A stretch of DNA of 5,584 bases from NCBI GenBank assembly GCA_938016625.1, contig CALILB010000025.1, positions 1 through 5,584 of the forward strand, read 5' to 3'. The first letter of the stretch is position 1. Each line of letters begins with the position of its first letter. The DNA is from an uncultured bacterium (GTDB taxonomy: Bacteria > Acidobacteriota > Thermoanaerobaculia > Multivoradales > JAHEKO01). The notes beneath the pieces were generated by a model. The model saw only the letters and a list, made by a program, of their open reading frames with translations, ran no database searches and was not told the origin of the DNA. Both the position numbers and the translations under genes were made by a program. Positions 1 through 5,584 of this stretch are shown one piece after another.

Positions 1-1
1 A

Positions 2-1162
2 CGAGAGACAGCTACCCGTGCGGAGCAATCCGAGCACGAGACGCGGGGATGGATCGAGCGACGCAACCAAGAGATCGAGTCCGCTCGCCAACGCCGCGAG
101 GCCCTGCTGGGCGAGATCGAGACGGCCGAGGCGGGACTCGCGACACAGCTCGAGGCAGAGGAAGTCGCCCGCTCGGAGAGCGATCAGTTGCGTGAGACCT
201 TCGAGGCGACCGCAGCTCGTGTTGCGGAGATCGAAGAGAGTGCGCGCGAGCTGCGCACGAATCTGGGTGGCGCGCGCGAGAAAACGAACCAGGCCGAGCT
301 CGCGCTTCGCGAGGCGCAGATGCGCCTCGAACACCAGGCGACGACGGTCCGGGAGCGCTGGGACATCGACATCGCGCAGTGGAAGCTCCCGACTCTAGAA
401 GAGTTCGATGCAGACTCCGCGGCGGAGAAAGCGGCAACGGTGGCCGAAGGCGAATCGGGCGCTGCGGAAGCGGGGGAGGGTGTACCCGAATCCGTTGCCG
501 AAGGCCTCGTCGGTGAGGGCGGTGGGGAAGGTGGGGAAGGTGCAGAAGAAGAGCCCGAGATGAGCCCTGCGGCTGCGCTACGCGAAGCACGCAATAACAT
601 CCAGCTCGCGATGCTGCCGACCGCCGAACGCCAGCGAGAGGCCGAGAAGGTTCGAAAGTCGCTTCAGTCCCTGGGCGACGTCAATCTCGGTGCGATCGAG
701 GAACACGAAGAGCTTGCCGAGCGCTTCCGATTTCTCTCGGAACAAAAAGACGATCTCGAGGGCACGATCAACAGCCTGCGCGAGGCGATCTCTCGAATCA
801 ACCGGACGAGCCGCAAGCGTTTCCGTGAAACCTTCGAACTCGTCAGCAAGCATTTCTCGGAAAACTTCCCGCGCCTCTTTGGTGGTGGAAAGGCGAGTCT
901 CGAGCTGACGGACGCCGAGGATATTCTCGAGGCGGGCGTCGACATCATGGCGATGCCGCCAGGCAAACGATTGCAGAACGTGAATCTTCTTTCGGGCGGC
1001 GAGAAGACGATGACGGCGCTGGCGCTGCTGGTGGCGGTCTTTCAGGTTCGCCCATCGCCCTTCTTCCTGCTGGACGAGGTCGATGCAGCGCTCGACGGGA
1101 CAATGCGCTCTTTCTCAACCGCGGGGAGACCTTCGAAGACGTCAGCCTGGCGGCCTGGGTAG
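2..1162 (+). CDS. smc: Chromosome segregation protein SMC, C-terminal part, truncated at both ends
   Basis: SMC is a cytoplasmic ATPase that, with ScpA and ScpB, organises and condenses the chromosome. The frame is open from base 2 and its true start lies before the window. The first ~135 codons (to about 410) are charged, Glu/Arg/Ala-rich and heptad-like, as in the SMC coiled coil. An acidic Gly/Glu/Ala-rich linker follows (about 419-559). Next comes the typical SMC stretch LGDVNLGAIEE (from about 671) and the C-terminal head domain. The ABC signature LSGGEK lies at 989-1006 and the Walker B segment FFLLDEVDAALD ends at 1096. Family resemblance stops there: the segment normally following Walker B, with the His switch, is missing. 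The last 22 codons to the TAG at 1160-1162 are out-of-frame reading of the next gene. A full SMC is about 1150-1200 residues, and roughly 365 genuine ones are here. SMC identity is near certain. Whether the truncation is biological is doubtful. Confidence 0.93.
   Translation, partial: RETATRAEQSEHETRGWIERRNQEIESARQRREALLGEIETAEAGLATQLEAEEVARSESDQLRETFEATAARVAEIEESARELRTNLGGAREKTNQAELALREAQMRLEHQATTVRERWDIDIAQWKLPTLEEFDADSAAEKAATVAEGESGAAEAGEGVPESVAEGLVGEGGGEGGEGAEEEPEMSPAAALREARNNIQLAMLPTAERQREAEKVRKSLQSLGDVNLGAIEEHEELAERFRFLSEQKDDLEGTINSLREAISRINRTSRKRFRETFELVSKHFSENFPRLFGGGKASLELTDAEDILEAGVDIMAMPPGKRLQNVNLLSGGEKTMTALALLVAVFQVRPSPFFLLDEVDAALDGTMRSFSTAGRPSKTSAWRPG
419..559 (+). other. Acidic Gly/Glu/Ala-rich low-complexity linker within SMC
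   Basis: About 47 codons made almost entirely of Ala, Glu, Gly, Val, Ser and Pro interrupt the coiled-coil-like sequence shortly before the conserved LGDVNLGAIEE segment. The segment stays in frame with SMC on both sides, so it is an insertion in the protein and not a frame error. It is probably a disordered acidic loop. Such linkers are variable in this family, and no function can be assigned from sequence. Confidence 0.7.
512..547 (+). repeat. Four tandem 9-nt units inside the SMC linker
   Basis: Four consecutive in-frame 9-base units can be read: GGTGAGGGC, GGTGGGGAA, GGTGGGGAA and GGTGCAGAA. The middle two are identical and the outer two are diverged. They encode Gly/Glu triplets. The pattern suggests growth of the linker by replication slippage in whole codons, so copy number may differ between strains. 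Confidence 0.75.
1094..1104. other. Abrupt SMC / CRTAC1-like breakpoint with frame change
   Basis: Up to the GAC codon at 1094-1096 the sequence follows the SMC head (DEVDAALD) in one frame. From the GAC AAT at 1099-1104 it follows an FG-GAP protein (DNALFLNRGETF) in another frame. No spacer, stop codon or start codon lies between them. GAC occurs on both sides (1094-1096 and 1099-1101), so a few bases of microhomology are possible. The exact joint can be placed only to about 1096-1099. It could be a contig chimera or a real deletion or recombination joint. The sequence cannot decide between them. Confidence 0.8.
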
Positions 1163-2697
1163 CCGACTATCGGGGCGCCATGGGGCTGGCCACGGGTGAC
1201 TGGAACCGGGATGGTGACGAAGATCTCTTTGTCACCCACTGGATCGCCCAGGAGAACGCCCTCTACGACTCCCGTCTGGTCGAGCTCGAGCGCAACCGGG
1301 TCGAGGGCCAGCCGCTCCAGCTCAGCTTCTCCGACCAGGCGGCCCGACTGGGACTCGGCCAGATAGCCCTGCATTCGATCGGCTGGGGGACCGGCTTTGT
1401 GGATCTGGATGCCGATGGGTGGCTCGATCTGCTGGTGATCAACGGCAGCACCCTGGAGACCGACGAAGTGCCAAAGGGACTCAAAACACAGTCCGCGATG
1501 CTGCTCTGGAACCAACAGGGCGAGTACTTTCACGACCTGGCGCCCCTCTCCGAGCTGTTGGCGACGCCTCATGTCGGCCGCGGTCTGGCGCTGTCCGACT
1601 TCGATGCCGACGGTGACCTCGACATCCTGATGGTTCATCTCTACGAGGGTGTGCAGCTGCTGCGTAACGACATGCAGAGTGGGAATTGGCTGCAAATCCG
1701 TCTGCGGAGCCAGGCCGGCGAGACCGCCGACACCACTGGGTTGGGGGATGGCTCGACGGTGACTGCCCGGGTGGGCGAGGTCCTGCTCCGCCGATCGATG
1801 ACCGGTGCCTCCTATCTATCCCAGAGCAGCCGGGTGCTCCACTTTGGCCTGGGGGAGTCTGGAGCGCTCGAGGATGTGGAGGTGAGATGGCTGGGTGGAG
1901 AGCCGGAGAGCTTTGGCTCTCTCGAGGCCAATAGCGTCTGGGAGCTCACCGAGGGTAGCGGCGAGCCACGTCGAGTTTTGGCGGCCGCGGGGCTCACCGA
2001 TCGCGAGCAGGTGCTGGAGTTCTGGAACCTGCAACGGGCGGGGATGGATGCGGTCAAGATCGAAGGCGATCTGCCCAAAGCCATCGGCCTCTTCCGCCAG
2101 GCGCTGGCGCTCGACCCCCAGCACGAAGACTCCCGCTACTACCTGGCCAACTGTCTGGCCGCCGAGGGTGACCTGAGCGAAGCGCTGGTGGAGCTCGACA
2201 CCATGCGTCGATTGAGCCCGGGAAGTCACCGGGCCCACAAGCAGTGGGGGGTGCTGCGGGCAATGACCGCGGAGACGGAAGCCGATCTGGAGGCGGCCGG
2301 CCGAGCCTTGGAGCGGGCGCTGGAGATCAACCAGGAAGCGACCGGCAGTCTGTTGGTGTTGGGAGAGATCGCGCTGATGCAGGAAGACCGGGCCCTGGCC
2401 GACGATCGTCTGGCGCGGGCTACCCGCACCAACCCCAAGGCGGTGGGAGGGTTCTTCCTGCGTGGCTATGTCGCTTGGAAGAACGGCGAGTCAGCCGATG
2501 CCGGCCGCTACCTCGAAGCGGCCCAGGCGGCCCGCGGGCCGGAGTGGAAGCCCGAAGGCACGGTGGCCGAAGGAGATGTGGACGGCCGGATGCACCGTGA
2601 GGTGACACCGCTGTCACTCTACTGGGAGAGCTGGGACGGTACACCGGATCCGCAGACCGCCTTTGCGGACCTCGACTCCTACCTGGCCTCCCGCTGA
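1099..2697 (+). CDS. CRTAC1-like protein: FG-GAP/VCBS repeats, ASPIC/UnbV domain and TPRs, N-terminus missing
   Basis: Family resemblance starts at 1099 (DNALFLNRG), but the first in-frame start codon is ATG 1180, which has no convincing ribosome site and lies inside a propeller blade. I therefore read the gene as 5'-truncated. Counting from ATG 1180, Ca-binding-type loops of the DxDxDGxxDL kind lie at residues 7-18 (DWNRDGDEDLFV), 75-86 and 140-151. These mark beta-propeller blades. An ASPIC/UnbV domain covers about 168-259, with SYLSQSSRVLHFGLGES as its hallmark and a closing EG. TPR-like helical repeats fill about 283-452 (for example DLPKAIGLFRQALALDP). Relatives are usually exported and act outside the cytoplasm, but any signal peptide here is lost. 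No enzymatic role is known to me, so it may serve in binding or assembly. It ends at TGA 2695-2697, 79 bases before had. A link to benzoate metabolism is only suggested by position. Confidence 0.85.
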   Translation, partial: DNALFLNRGETFEDVSLAAWVADYRGAMGLATGDWNRDGDEDLFVTHWIAQENALYDSRLVELERNRVEGQPLQLSFSDQAARLGLGQIALHSIGWGTGFVDLDADGWLDLLVINGSTLETDEVPKGLKTQSAMLLWNQQGEYFHDLAPLSELLATPHVGRGLALSDFDADGDLDILMVHLYEGVQLLRNDMQSGNWLQIRLRSQAGETADTTGLGDGSTVTARVGEVLLRRSMTGASYLSQSSRVLHFGLGESGALEDVEVRWLGGEPESFGSLEANSVWELTEGSGEPRRVLAAAGLTDREQVLEFWNLQRAGMDAVKIEGDLPKAIGLFRQALALDPQHEDSRYYLANCLAAEGDLSEALVELDTMRRLSPGSHRAHKQWGVLRAMTAETEADLEAAGRALERALEINQEATGSLLVLGEIALMQEDRALADDRLARATRTNPKAVGGFFLRGYVAWKNGESADAGRYLEAAQAARGPEWKPEGTVAEGDVDGRMHREVTPLSLYWESWDGTPDPQTAFADLDSYLASR

Positions 2698-2776
2698 GAC
2701 GATCAGCCGTCTTCCTCCTCGCACCGCGATTCGAGGGAGACCGTGGGAGACAAACAGTACTGCGAAAGGGGGGATC
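2698..2776 (+). promoter_or_regulatory. 79-nt leader upstream of the had-oah-dch operon, with a 10-bp-spaced direct repeat
   Basis: This is the only gap between genes in the window. It contains GGGAGAC twice, at 2735-2741 and 2745-2751, starting exactly 10 bases apart, about one helical turn. That spacing would fit two protein-binding half-sites, but a 7-base repeat in GC-rich DNA can arise by chance. I saw no clear -35/-10 pair. A 5-bp stem (AGACG 2697-2701 with CGTCT 2708-2712) is too weak to call a terminator. Transcription may therefore start here or read through from upstream. Confidence 0.3.
2765..2773 (+). promoter_or_regulatory. Ribosome binding site of had
   Basis: The purine run AAAGGGGGG ends three bases before ATG 2777, and its AAAGG part is about 7 bases from the start. 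It supports ATG 2777 over the upstream in-frame TTG at 2663, which would put 38 non-conserved residues on the protein and overlap the previous gene. Confidence 0.6.
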
Positions 2777-3856
2777 ATGATCGACAATGCCCATGGGTAC
2801 CGTCTGGTGGAGCCGGGGCGACCCCTGGTGCGCCACGAACTGCCACCCCTCGACCCCGGTCCGGCTGAGGTTGTCGTCGAGGTAGCCGGCTGCGGGGTCT
2901 GTCACACCGATGTGAGCTTTGCCGTCGACGGTGTGCCCACCCGCCATCCCCTGCCGCTGGTCCTGGGACACGAGATTTCCGGGCGGGTGGTGCTGGCCGG
3001 CGACGGGGCCGGGGAGTGGCTGGGTCGGGCGGTCATCGTGCCGGCGGTAGTGCCGTGCGGGATCTGTTCGACCTGTGCCGCCGGCAGACCGACGATCTGC
3101 AAAGACCAGTTCATGCCGGGCAACCACGGGGACGGCGGTTTCGCCACCCATGTACAGGTTCCCGCCAACGGCTTGTGTCCCGTCCCCGACGAGCTACCGG
3201 AGGGAATCACCCTGGAGATGCTGTCGGTGGTGGCCGATGCGGTGACGACGCCGCTGGAGGCGATCCGGCGGGCGGGGCTGACAAGCGACGACGTGGCCGT
3301 CTTTGTGGGTGTGGGTGGGGTTGGGGGCTTTGGGGTCCAGGTCGCCGCGGCGATGGGGGCGGCGGTAGCCGCGGTCGACATCGATCAGGATCGGCTCGAG
3401 CTGGCCTCCAACCACGGCGCGGCTCTGGCTCTCGACGCCACCAGAAAGAACCTCAAAGAGATAAAGACGGCGGTGCGTGAGTTCTCGGGCGCCAGCGGTC
3501 GCCAGGGGATCGGGCTCAAGATTTTCGAGACCAGTGGCACACCGGCGGGGCAGGAGACCGCCTATGCGCTCCTCGGCCCCGGCGCCCACCTGGCGGTGGT
3601 AGGTTTTACCCCCAAGAAGGTCGAGCTGCGGTTGTCGAACCTCATGGCTTTCGATGCCAGGGCGGAGGGAAACTGGGGGAGCTCCCCGGAGTGCTACCCA
3701 CAAGCCTTGGAGATGATATTGGCGGGCGGGGTAAAGCTCGAGCCGTATGTTGAATTCTTTCCACTCGACGAGGCGCCGTCGGTGCTGGAGGCGGTGGCTG
3801 AGCACCGCCTCCGCCGGCGGGCGATTCTGTTACCGCCCAAGGAGACAAAATCGTGA
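2777..3856 (+). CDS. had: 6-hydroxycyclohex-1-ene-1-carbonyl-CoA dehydrogenase (Had/BamQ type)
   Basis: This enzyme oxidises 6-hydroxycyclohex-1-ene-1-carbonyl-CoA to the 6-oxo compound with NAD+, in the cytoplasm, as the second step after benzoyl-CoA reduction. The 359-residue protein is a zinc-type medium-chain dehydrogenase of normal length. GCGVCHTD supplies Cys42 and His43, GHE gives His65 and Glu66, and Asp154 in ADAVTTP is a possible further zinc ligand. The structural zinc set is Cys94, Cys97, Cys100 and Cys108 (C-x2-C-x2-C-x7-C). The Rossmann motif GVGGVG spans 178-183, and Asp201 at the end of the next strand favours NAD over NADP. Family membership in the alcohol dehydrogenases is certain. 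The substrate is assigned from resemblance to Had and from adjacent oah and dch. The stop overlaps the oah start by four bases (GTGA). Without that context it would be called only a zinc alcohol dehydrogenase. Confidence 0.9.
   Translation: MIDNAHGYRLVEPGRPLVRHELPPLDPGPAEVVVEVAGCGVCHTDVSFAVDGVPTRHPLPLVLGHEISGRVVLAGDGAGEWLGRAVIVPAVVPCGICSTCAAGRPTICKDQFMPGNHGDGGFATHVQVPANGLCPVPDELPEGITLEMLSVVADAVTTPLEAIRRAGLTSDDVAVFVGVGGVGGFGVQVAAAMGAAVAAVDIDQDRLELASNHGAALALDATRKNLKEIKTAVREFSGASGRQGIGLKIFETSGTPAGQETAYALLGPGAHLAVVGFTPKKVELRLSNLMAFDARAEGNWGSSPECYPQALEMILAGGVKLEPYVEFFPLDEAPSVLEAVAEHRLRRRAILLPPKETKS
3839..3845 (+). promoter_or_regulatory. Ribosome binding site of oah, inside the end of had
   Basis: AAGGAGA lies 7 bases before GTG 3853, within the last codons of had. 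It is a near-ideal Shine-Dalgarno at normal spacing. It decides for the GTG start and fits translational coupling through the GTGA overlap at 3853-3856. Confidence 0.8.
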
Positions 3857-4956
3857 AAGATCACAACCTGACCGAGGAGTTCTCACCGCGGGAGATCCTC
3901 TACGAGCACCGGCCGGTCGTGGACCGGTCGGGAGAGGCGGTAGAGGGTCTACACAACGTCTGGATCACACTCAACAACCCCAAGGAGCTCAACAGCTACA
4001 CCACGGGAACGGTCAAGGAAGTGATCCTCGCGTTTCGCCAGGCGAGCAACGACCGGGCGGCGGTGGCGGTGGTTTTTACCGGCGCCGGCGACCGGGCCTT
4101 CTGCACCGGTGGCAACACCCGCGAGTATGCCGAGGTCTACTCGGGGGCTCCGGGTGAGTACCGGCAGTACATGCGGCTCTTCAACGACATGGTGTCGGGC
4201 ATCCTGCACTGTGACAAGCCGGTGATCTGCCGGGTCAACGGCATGCGGGTCGGTGGTGGACAGGAGATCGGCATGGCCTGCGACTTTTCGGTGGCTAGTG
4301 ATCTGGCGGTCTTCAGCCAGGCCGGGCCCAAGCACGGCTCGGCGCCGGACGGCGGCAGCACCGACTTTCTGCCGCTTTTTGTGGGCATCGAGCAGGCCAT
4401 GTTCAGCGGCACCCTGTGCGAGCCCTGGAGCGCGCACCGCTTCTACCACCTGGGTGGCTTGACCGGACTGGTCCCGGTGCTCAAGGTGGACGGGGAGTGG
4501 ACGGCGAATCCGTTGGTGGTAACCGAGCGTCTGCTCGACGACTATGGGCGGACGGTGCTCGGGGACTGGAAGACCGGCGAATCCAGGCAAGCCGGAAAAG
4601 AGCTGCTGAAGCAGGGGGAGGTGGATCTGTCGCTGCTCGACGAGGAGGTGGAGCGGGCGACCACCAAGCTCCTCTACACCATGCCCGACTGTCTGACCAA
4701 GACGGTCGAGAGTCTGCGCAAACACAAGCTCGCCCACTGGGACAAGAACCGCGAGACCAACCGTGCGTGGCTGGGGCTCAACATGATGACCGAAGCCAAC
4801 GCCGGCTTTCGCGCCTTCCACTACGGCACCAGGGAGCAGCGGGAGGCGGACTTCGTCCTGCTGCGTCGGAGGCTGGCGGAGGGTGAGCGCTGGAGCGAGG
4901 AACTGGTGCAGGAGATTGCGCCCTGGGTGCCCGGTCGGTCGGAGGTGAAGTCGTGA
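3853..4956 (+). CDS. oah: 6-oxocyclohex-1-ene-1-carbonyl-CoA hydrolase (Oah/BamA)
   Basis: This is the ring-opening enzyme of anaerobic benzoyl-CoA degradation. It adds water to 6-oxocyclohex-1-ene-1-carbonyl-CoA and cleaves the C-C bond to give 3-hydroxypimelyl-CoA. The 367-residue product is close to the usual ~375-380. It is an enlarged crotonase-fold protein. Oah hallmarks run almost unbroken: ITLNNPKELNSYTT (39-52), FTGAGDRAFCTGGNTREYAE (75-94), EYRQYMRLFNDMV (102-114), CDKPVICRVNGMRVGGGQEI (120-139) and AGPKHGSAPDGGSTDF (157-172). CTGGN and MRVGGG would form the oxyanion hole for the thioester. Glu138 matches one catalytic Glu of enoyl-CoA hydratases, whereas the second position falls in AGPK (157-160) with no Glu, as expected for this divergent branch. 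GTG 3853 is chosen from its Shine-Dalgarno and the overlap with had. oah/bamA is a widely used marker of anaerobic aromatic degradation. Confidence 0.96.
   Translation: MKDHNLTEEFSPREILYEHRPVVDRSGEAVEGLHNVWITLNNPKELNSYTTGTVKEVILAFRQASNDRAAVAVVFTGAGDRAFCTGGNTREYAEVYSGAPGEYRQYMRLFNDMVSGILHCDKPVICRVNGMRVGGGQEIGMACDFSVASDLAVFSQAGPKHGSAPDGGSTDFLPLFVGIEQAMFSGTLCEPWSAHRFYHLGGLTGLVPVLKVDGEWTANPLVVTERLLDDYGRTVLGDWKTGESRQAGKELLKQGEVDLSLLDEEVERATTKLLYTMPDCLTKTVESLRKHKLAHWDKNRETNRAWLGLNMMTEANAGFRAFHYGTREQREADFVLLRRRLAEGERWSEELVQEIAPWVPGRSEVKS
4941..4948 (+). promoter_or_regulatory. Ribosome binding site of dch, inside the end of oah
   Basis: GGAGGTGA sits in the last codons of oah, with its GGAGG core 7 bases before GTG 4953. 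It is a strong, well-spaced Shine-Dalgarno that supports a GTG start and coupled translation. Confidence 0.85.
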
Positions 4957-5584
4957 CCGACAAGCGCGCCAGGCTCGAGCTCACCGATGAAGGGAAGGTG
5001 GCGCGGGTCTACCTGGCCGCTCCCAAGGCCAACATCGTGGACATCGCCATGATGGAGGACCTCACCGAGATCCTGGACGGGATCGCCGACCGCCGGGATC
5101 TGGTGGCGGTTGTGCTGGCGGCTGACGGGCCCAACTTCAGCTATGGCGCCAGTGTGCCCGAGCATCTGCCGGACCAGATCGGAGAGGCGCTTGCGGGTCT
5201 GCACGGGCTGATCGGGAGATTTCTCGAGCTGCCCGCTCCCACCATCGCCGCCGTTCGCGGCCAGTGTCTGGGGGGTGGTCTCGAGCTGGTGCTCGCCTGC
5301 GATCTGATCCTGGCCGAGGAGACGGCGCGTCTGGGGGCACCCGAGATCAAGCTTGGGGTTTTCCCACCGGCGGCCTCGGCGTTGTTGCCGACGCGTCTCG
5401 GCGGCGGGCGGGCGGCGGCGCTGATCCTCACCGGAACCACCTGGACGGGCAGCAAAGCGGCGGCGGCCGGCCTGGTGACACGTGTGGCTCCGGAAGGGGA
5501 GCTCGACGCCGTGCTCGACACCTGGCTGAGCGAGGAATTCCTACCCTGTTCGCCGACCGGTCTTCTGCATGCCGCCCGCGCCGT
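4953..5584 (+). CDS. dch: Cyclohexa-1,5-diene-1-carbonyl-CoA hydratase (Dch/BamR), cut by the window end
   Basis: Dch hydrates cyclohexa-1,5-diene-1-carbonyl-CoA, the product of benzoyl-CoA reductase, to 6-hydroxycyclohex-1-ene-1-carbonyl-CoA, the Had substrate. GTG 4953 overlaps the oah stop by four bases. From it 210 complete codons are open to the right edge, and a complete Dch is about 255-260 residues. It is a standard-size crotonase. Visible Dch features are PKANIVD (24-30), NFSYGASVPEHLP (61-73, with the GASV variant of the oxyanion motif), VRGQCLGGGLELVLACD (101-117) and GAPEIKLGVFPPAASALLP (128-146). Glu111 and Glu131 are 20 residues apart, matching the two catalytic glutamates of enoyl-CoA hydratase (Glu144/Glu164 in the rat enzyme). 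The crotonase assignment is certain. The Dch assignment rests on the GASV and VFPPAAS motifs and on had and oah upstream. Confidence 0.92.
   Translation, partial: MTDKRARLELTDEGKVARVYLAAPKANIVDIAMMEDLTEILDGIADRRDLVAVVLAADGPNFSYGASVPEHLPDQIGEALAGLHGLIGRFLELPAPTIAAVRGQCLGGGLELVLACDLILAEETARLGAPEIKLGVFPPAASALLPTRLGGGRAAALILTGTTWTGSKAAAAGLVTRVAPEGELDAVLDTWLSEEFLPCSPTGLLHAARA

Noticed and set aside
1097..1162. Genuine SMC-CRTAC1 fusion protein
   Set aside because: The two reading frames differ at the joint, so SMC reads only 22 nonsense codons to a TAG at 1160-1162. No fused protein can be made.
1042..1695. 217-codon open frame on the - strand across the SMC/CRTAC1 joint
   Set aside because: It is a shadow of + strand coding on both sides. 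It spans the suspected chimera, has no recognisable domain, and does not explain the joint.
1..2697. Base composition difference across the breakpoint as proof of two genomes
   Set aside because: Hand counts of 60-base lines overlap: 65% GC at 1-60 and 55% at 721-780 on the left, 58% at 1201-1260 and 1441-1500 on the right. Only had/oah lines reach about 72%. This does not separate the two sides without a full calculation.
2697..2712. Possible terminator hairpin after the CRTAC1-like gene
   Set aside because: The stem is only 5 bp (AGACG/CGTCT) with a 6-base loop, and it is followed by a C/T mix and not a T run.
2663..2776. Longer had start at TTG 2663, adding 38 residues
   Set aside because: The extra residues are not Had-like, the start has no ribosome site and overlaps the previous gene, while ATG 2777 has a purine-rich site and gives the normal family length.
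3949..4821. 290-codon open frame on the - strand opposite oah
   Set aside because: Its translation resembles no family I know and is His/Val/Leu/Arg-biased, as expected from the complement of a GC-rich gene. The + strand here is an unmistakable Oah.

Overview
The window is GC-rich bacterial DNA, and all recognisable genes lie on the + strand. It has two parts that meet abruptly near position 1097. Bases 2 to about 1096 encode the C-terminal third of an SMC chromosome-condensation ATPase. It breaks off just after the Walker B motif. From about 1099, in a different reading frame, the sequence is the interior of a CRTAC1-like protein (FG-GAP/VCBS propeller repeats, ASPIC/UnbV domain, TPR repeats) that lacks its N-terminus. 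Two unrelated genes cut at the same base suggest an assembly chimera or a rearrangement joint. The left 1.1 kb should therefore not be assumed to belong to the same genome as the rest.

The right half, from 2777 to the window end, is a tightly packed operon for the lower part of anaerobic benzoyl-CoA degradation. It holds 6-hydroxycyclohex-1-ene-1-carbonyl-CoA dehydrogenase (had/bamQ), 6-oxocyclohex-1-ene-1-carbonyl-CoA hydrolase (oah/bamA) and cyclohexa-1,5-diene-1-carbonyl-CoA hydratase (dch/bamR, cut by the window end). Each junction is a 4-base GTGA overlap preceded by a strong Shine-Dalgarno, so translation is probably coupled.

Together the three enzymes would take the cyclic diene made by benzoyl-CoA reductase. 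Dch hydrates it to the 6-hydroxy-monoene, Had oxidises that with NAD+, and Oah adds water and opens the ring to 3-hydroxypimelyl-CoA. Gene order (reactions 2, 3, 1) does not follow pathway order. The reductase genes are outside the window, so class I (Bcr) and class II (Bam) dearomatisation cannot be told apart here.

The organism of the right part is probably an anaerobic or facultative, aromatic-degrading, high-GC bacterium. CRTAC1/UnbV-TPR proteins are common in environmental phyla such as Acidobacteriota, Myxococcota and Planctomycetota, but the sequence alone does not fix the lineage. No RNA genes, insertion sequences, CRISPR arrays or convincing terminators were seen. The only intergenic gap is 79 bases (2698-2776). 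I found no wholly new system. The most notable points are the gene-to-gene breakpoint and the complete three-step ring-opening module.
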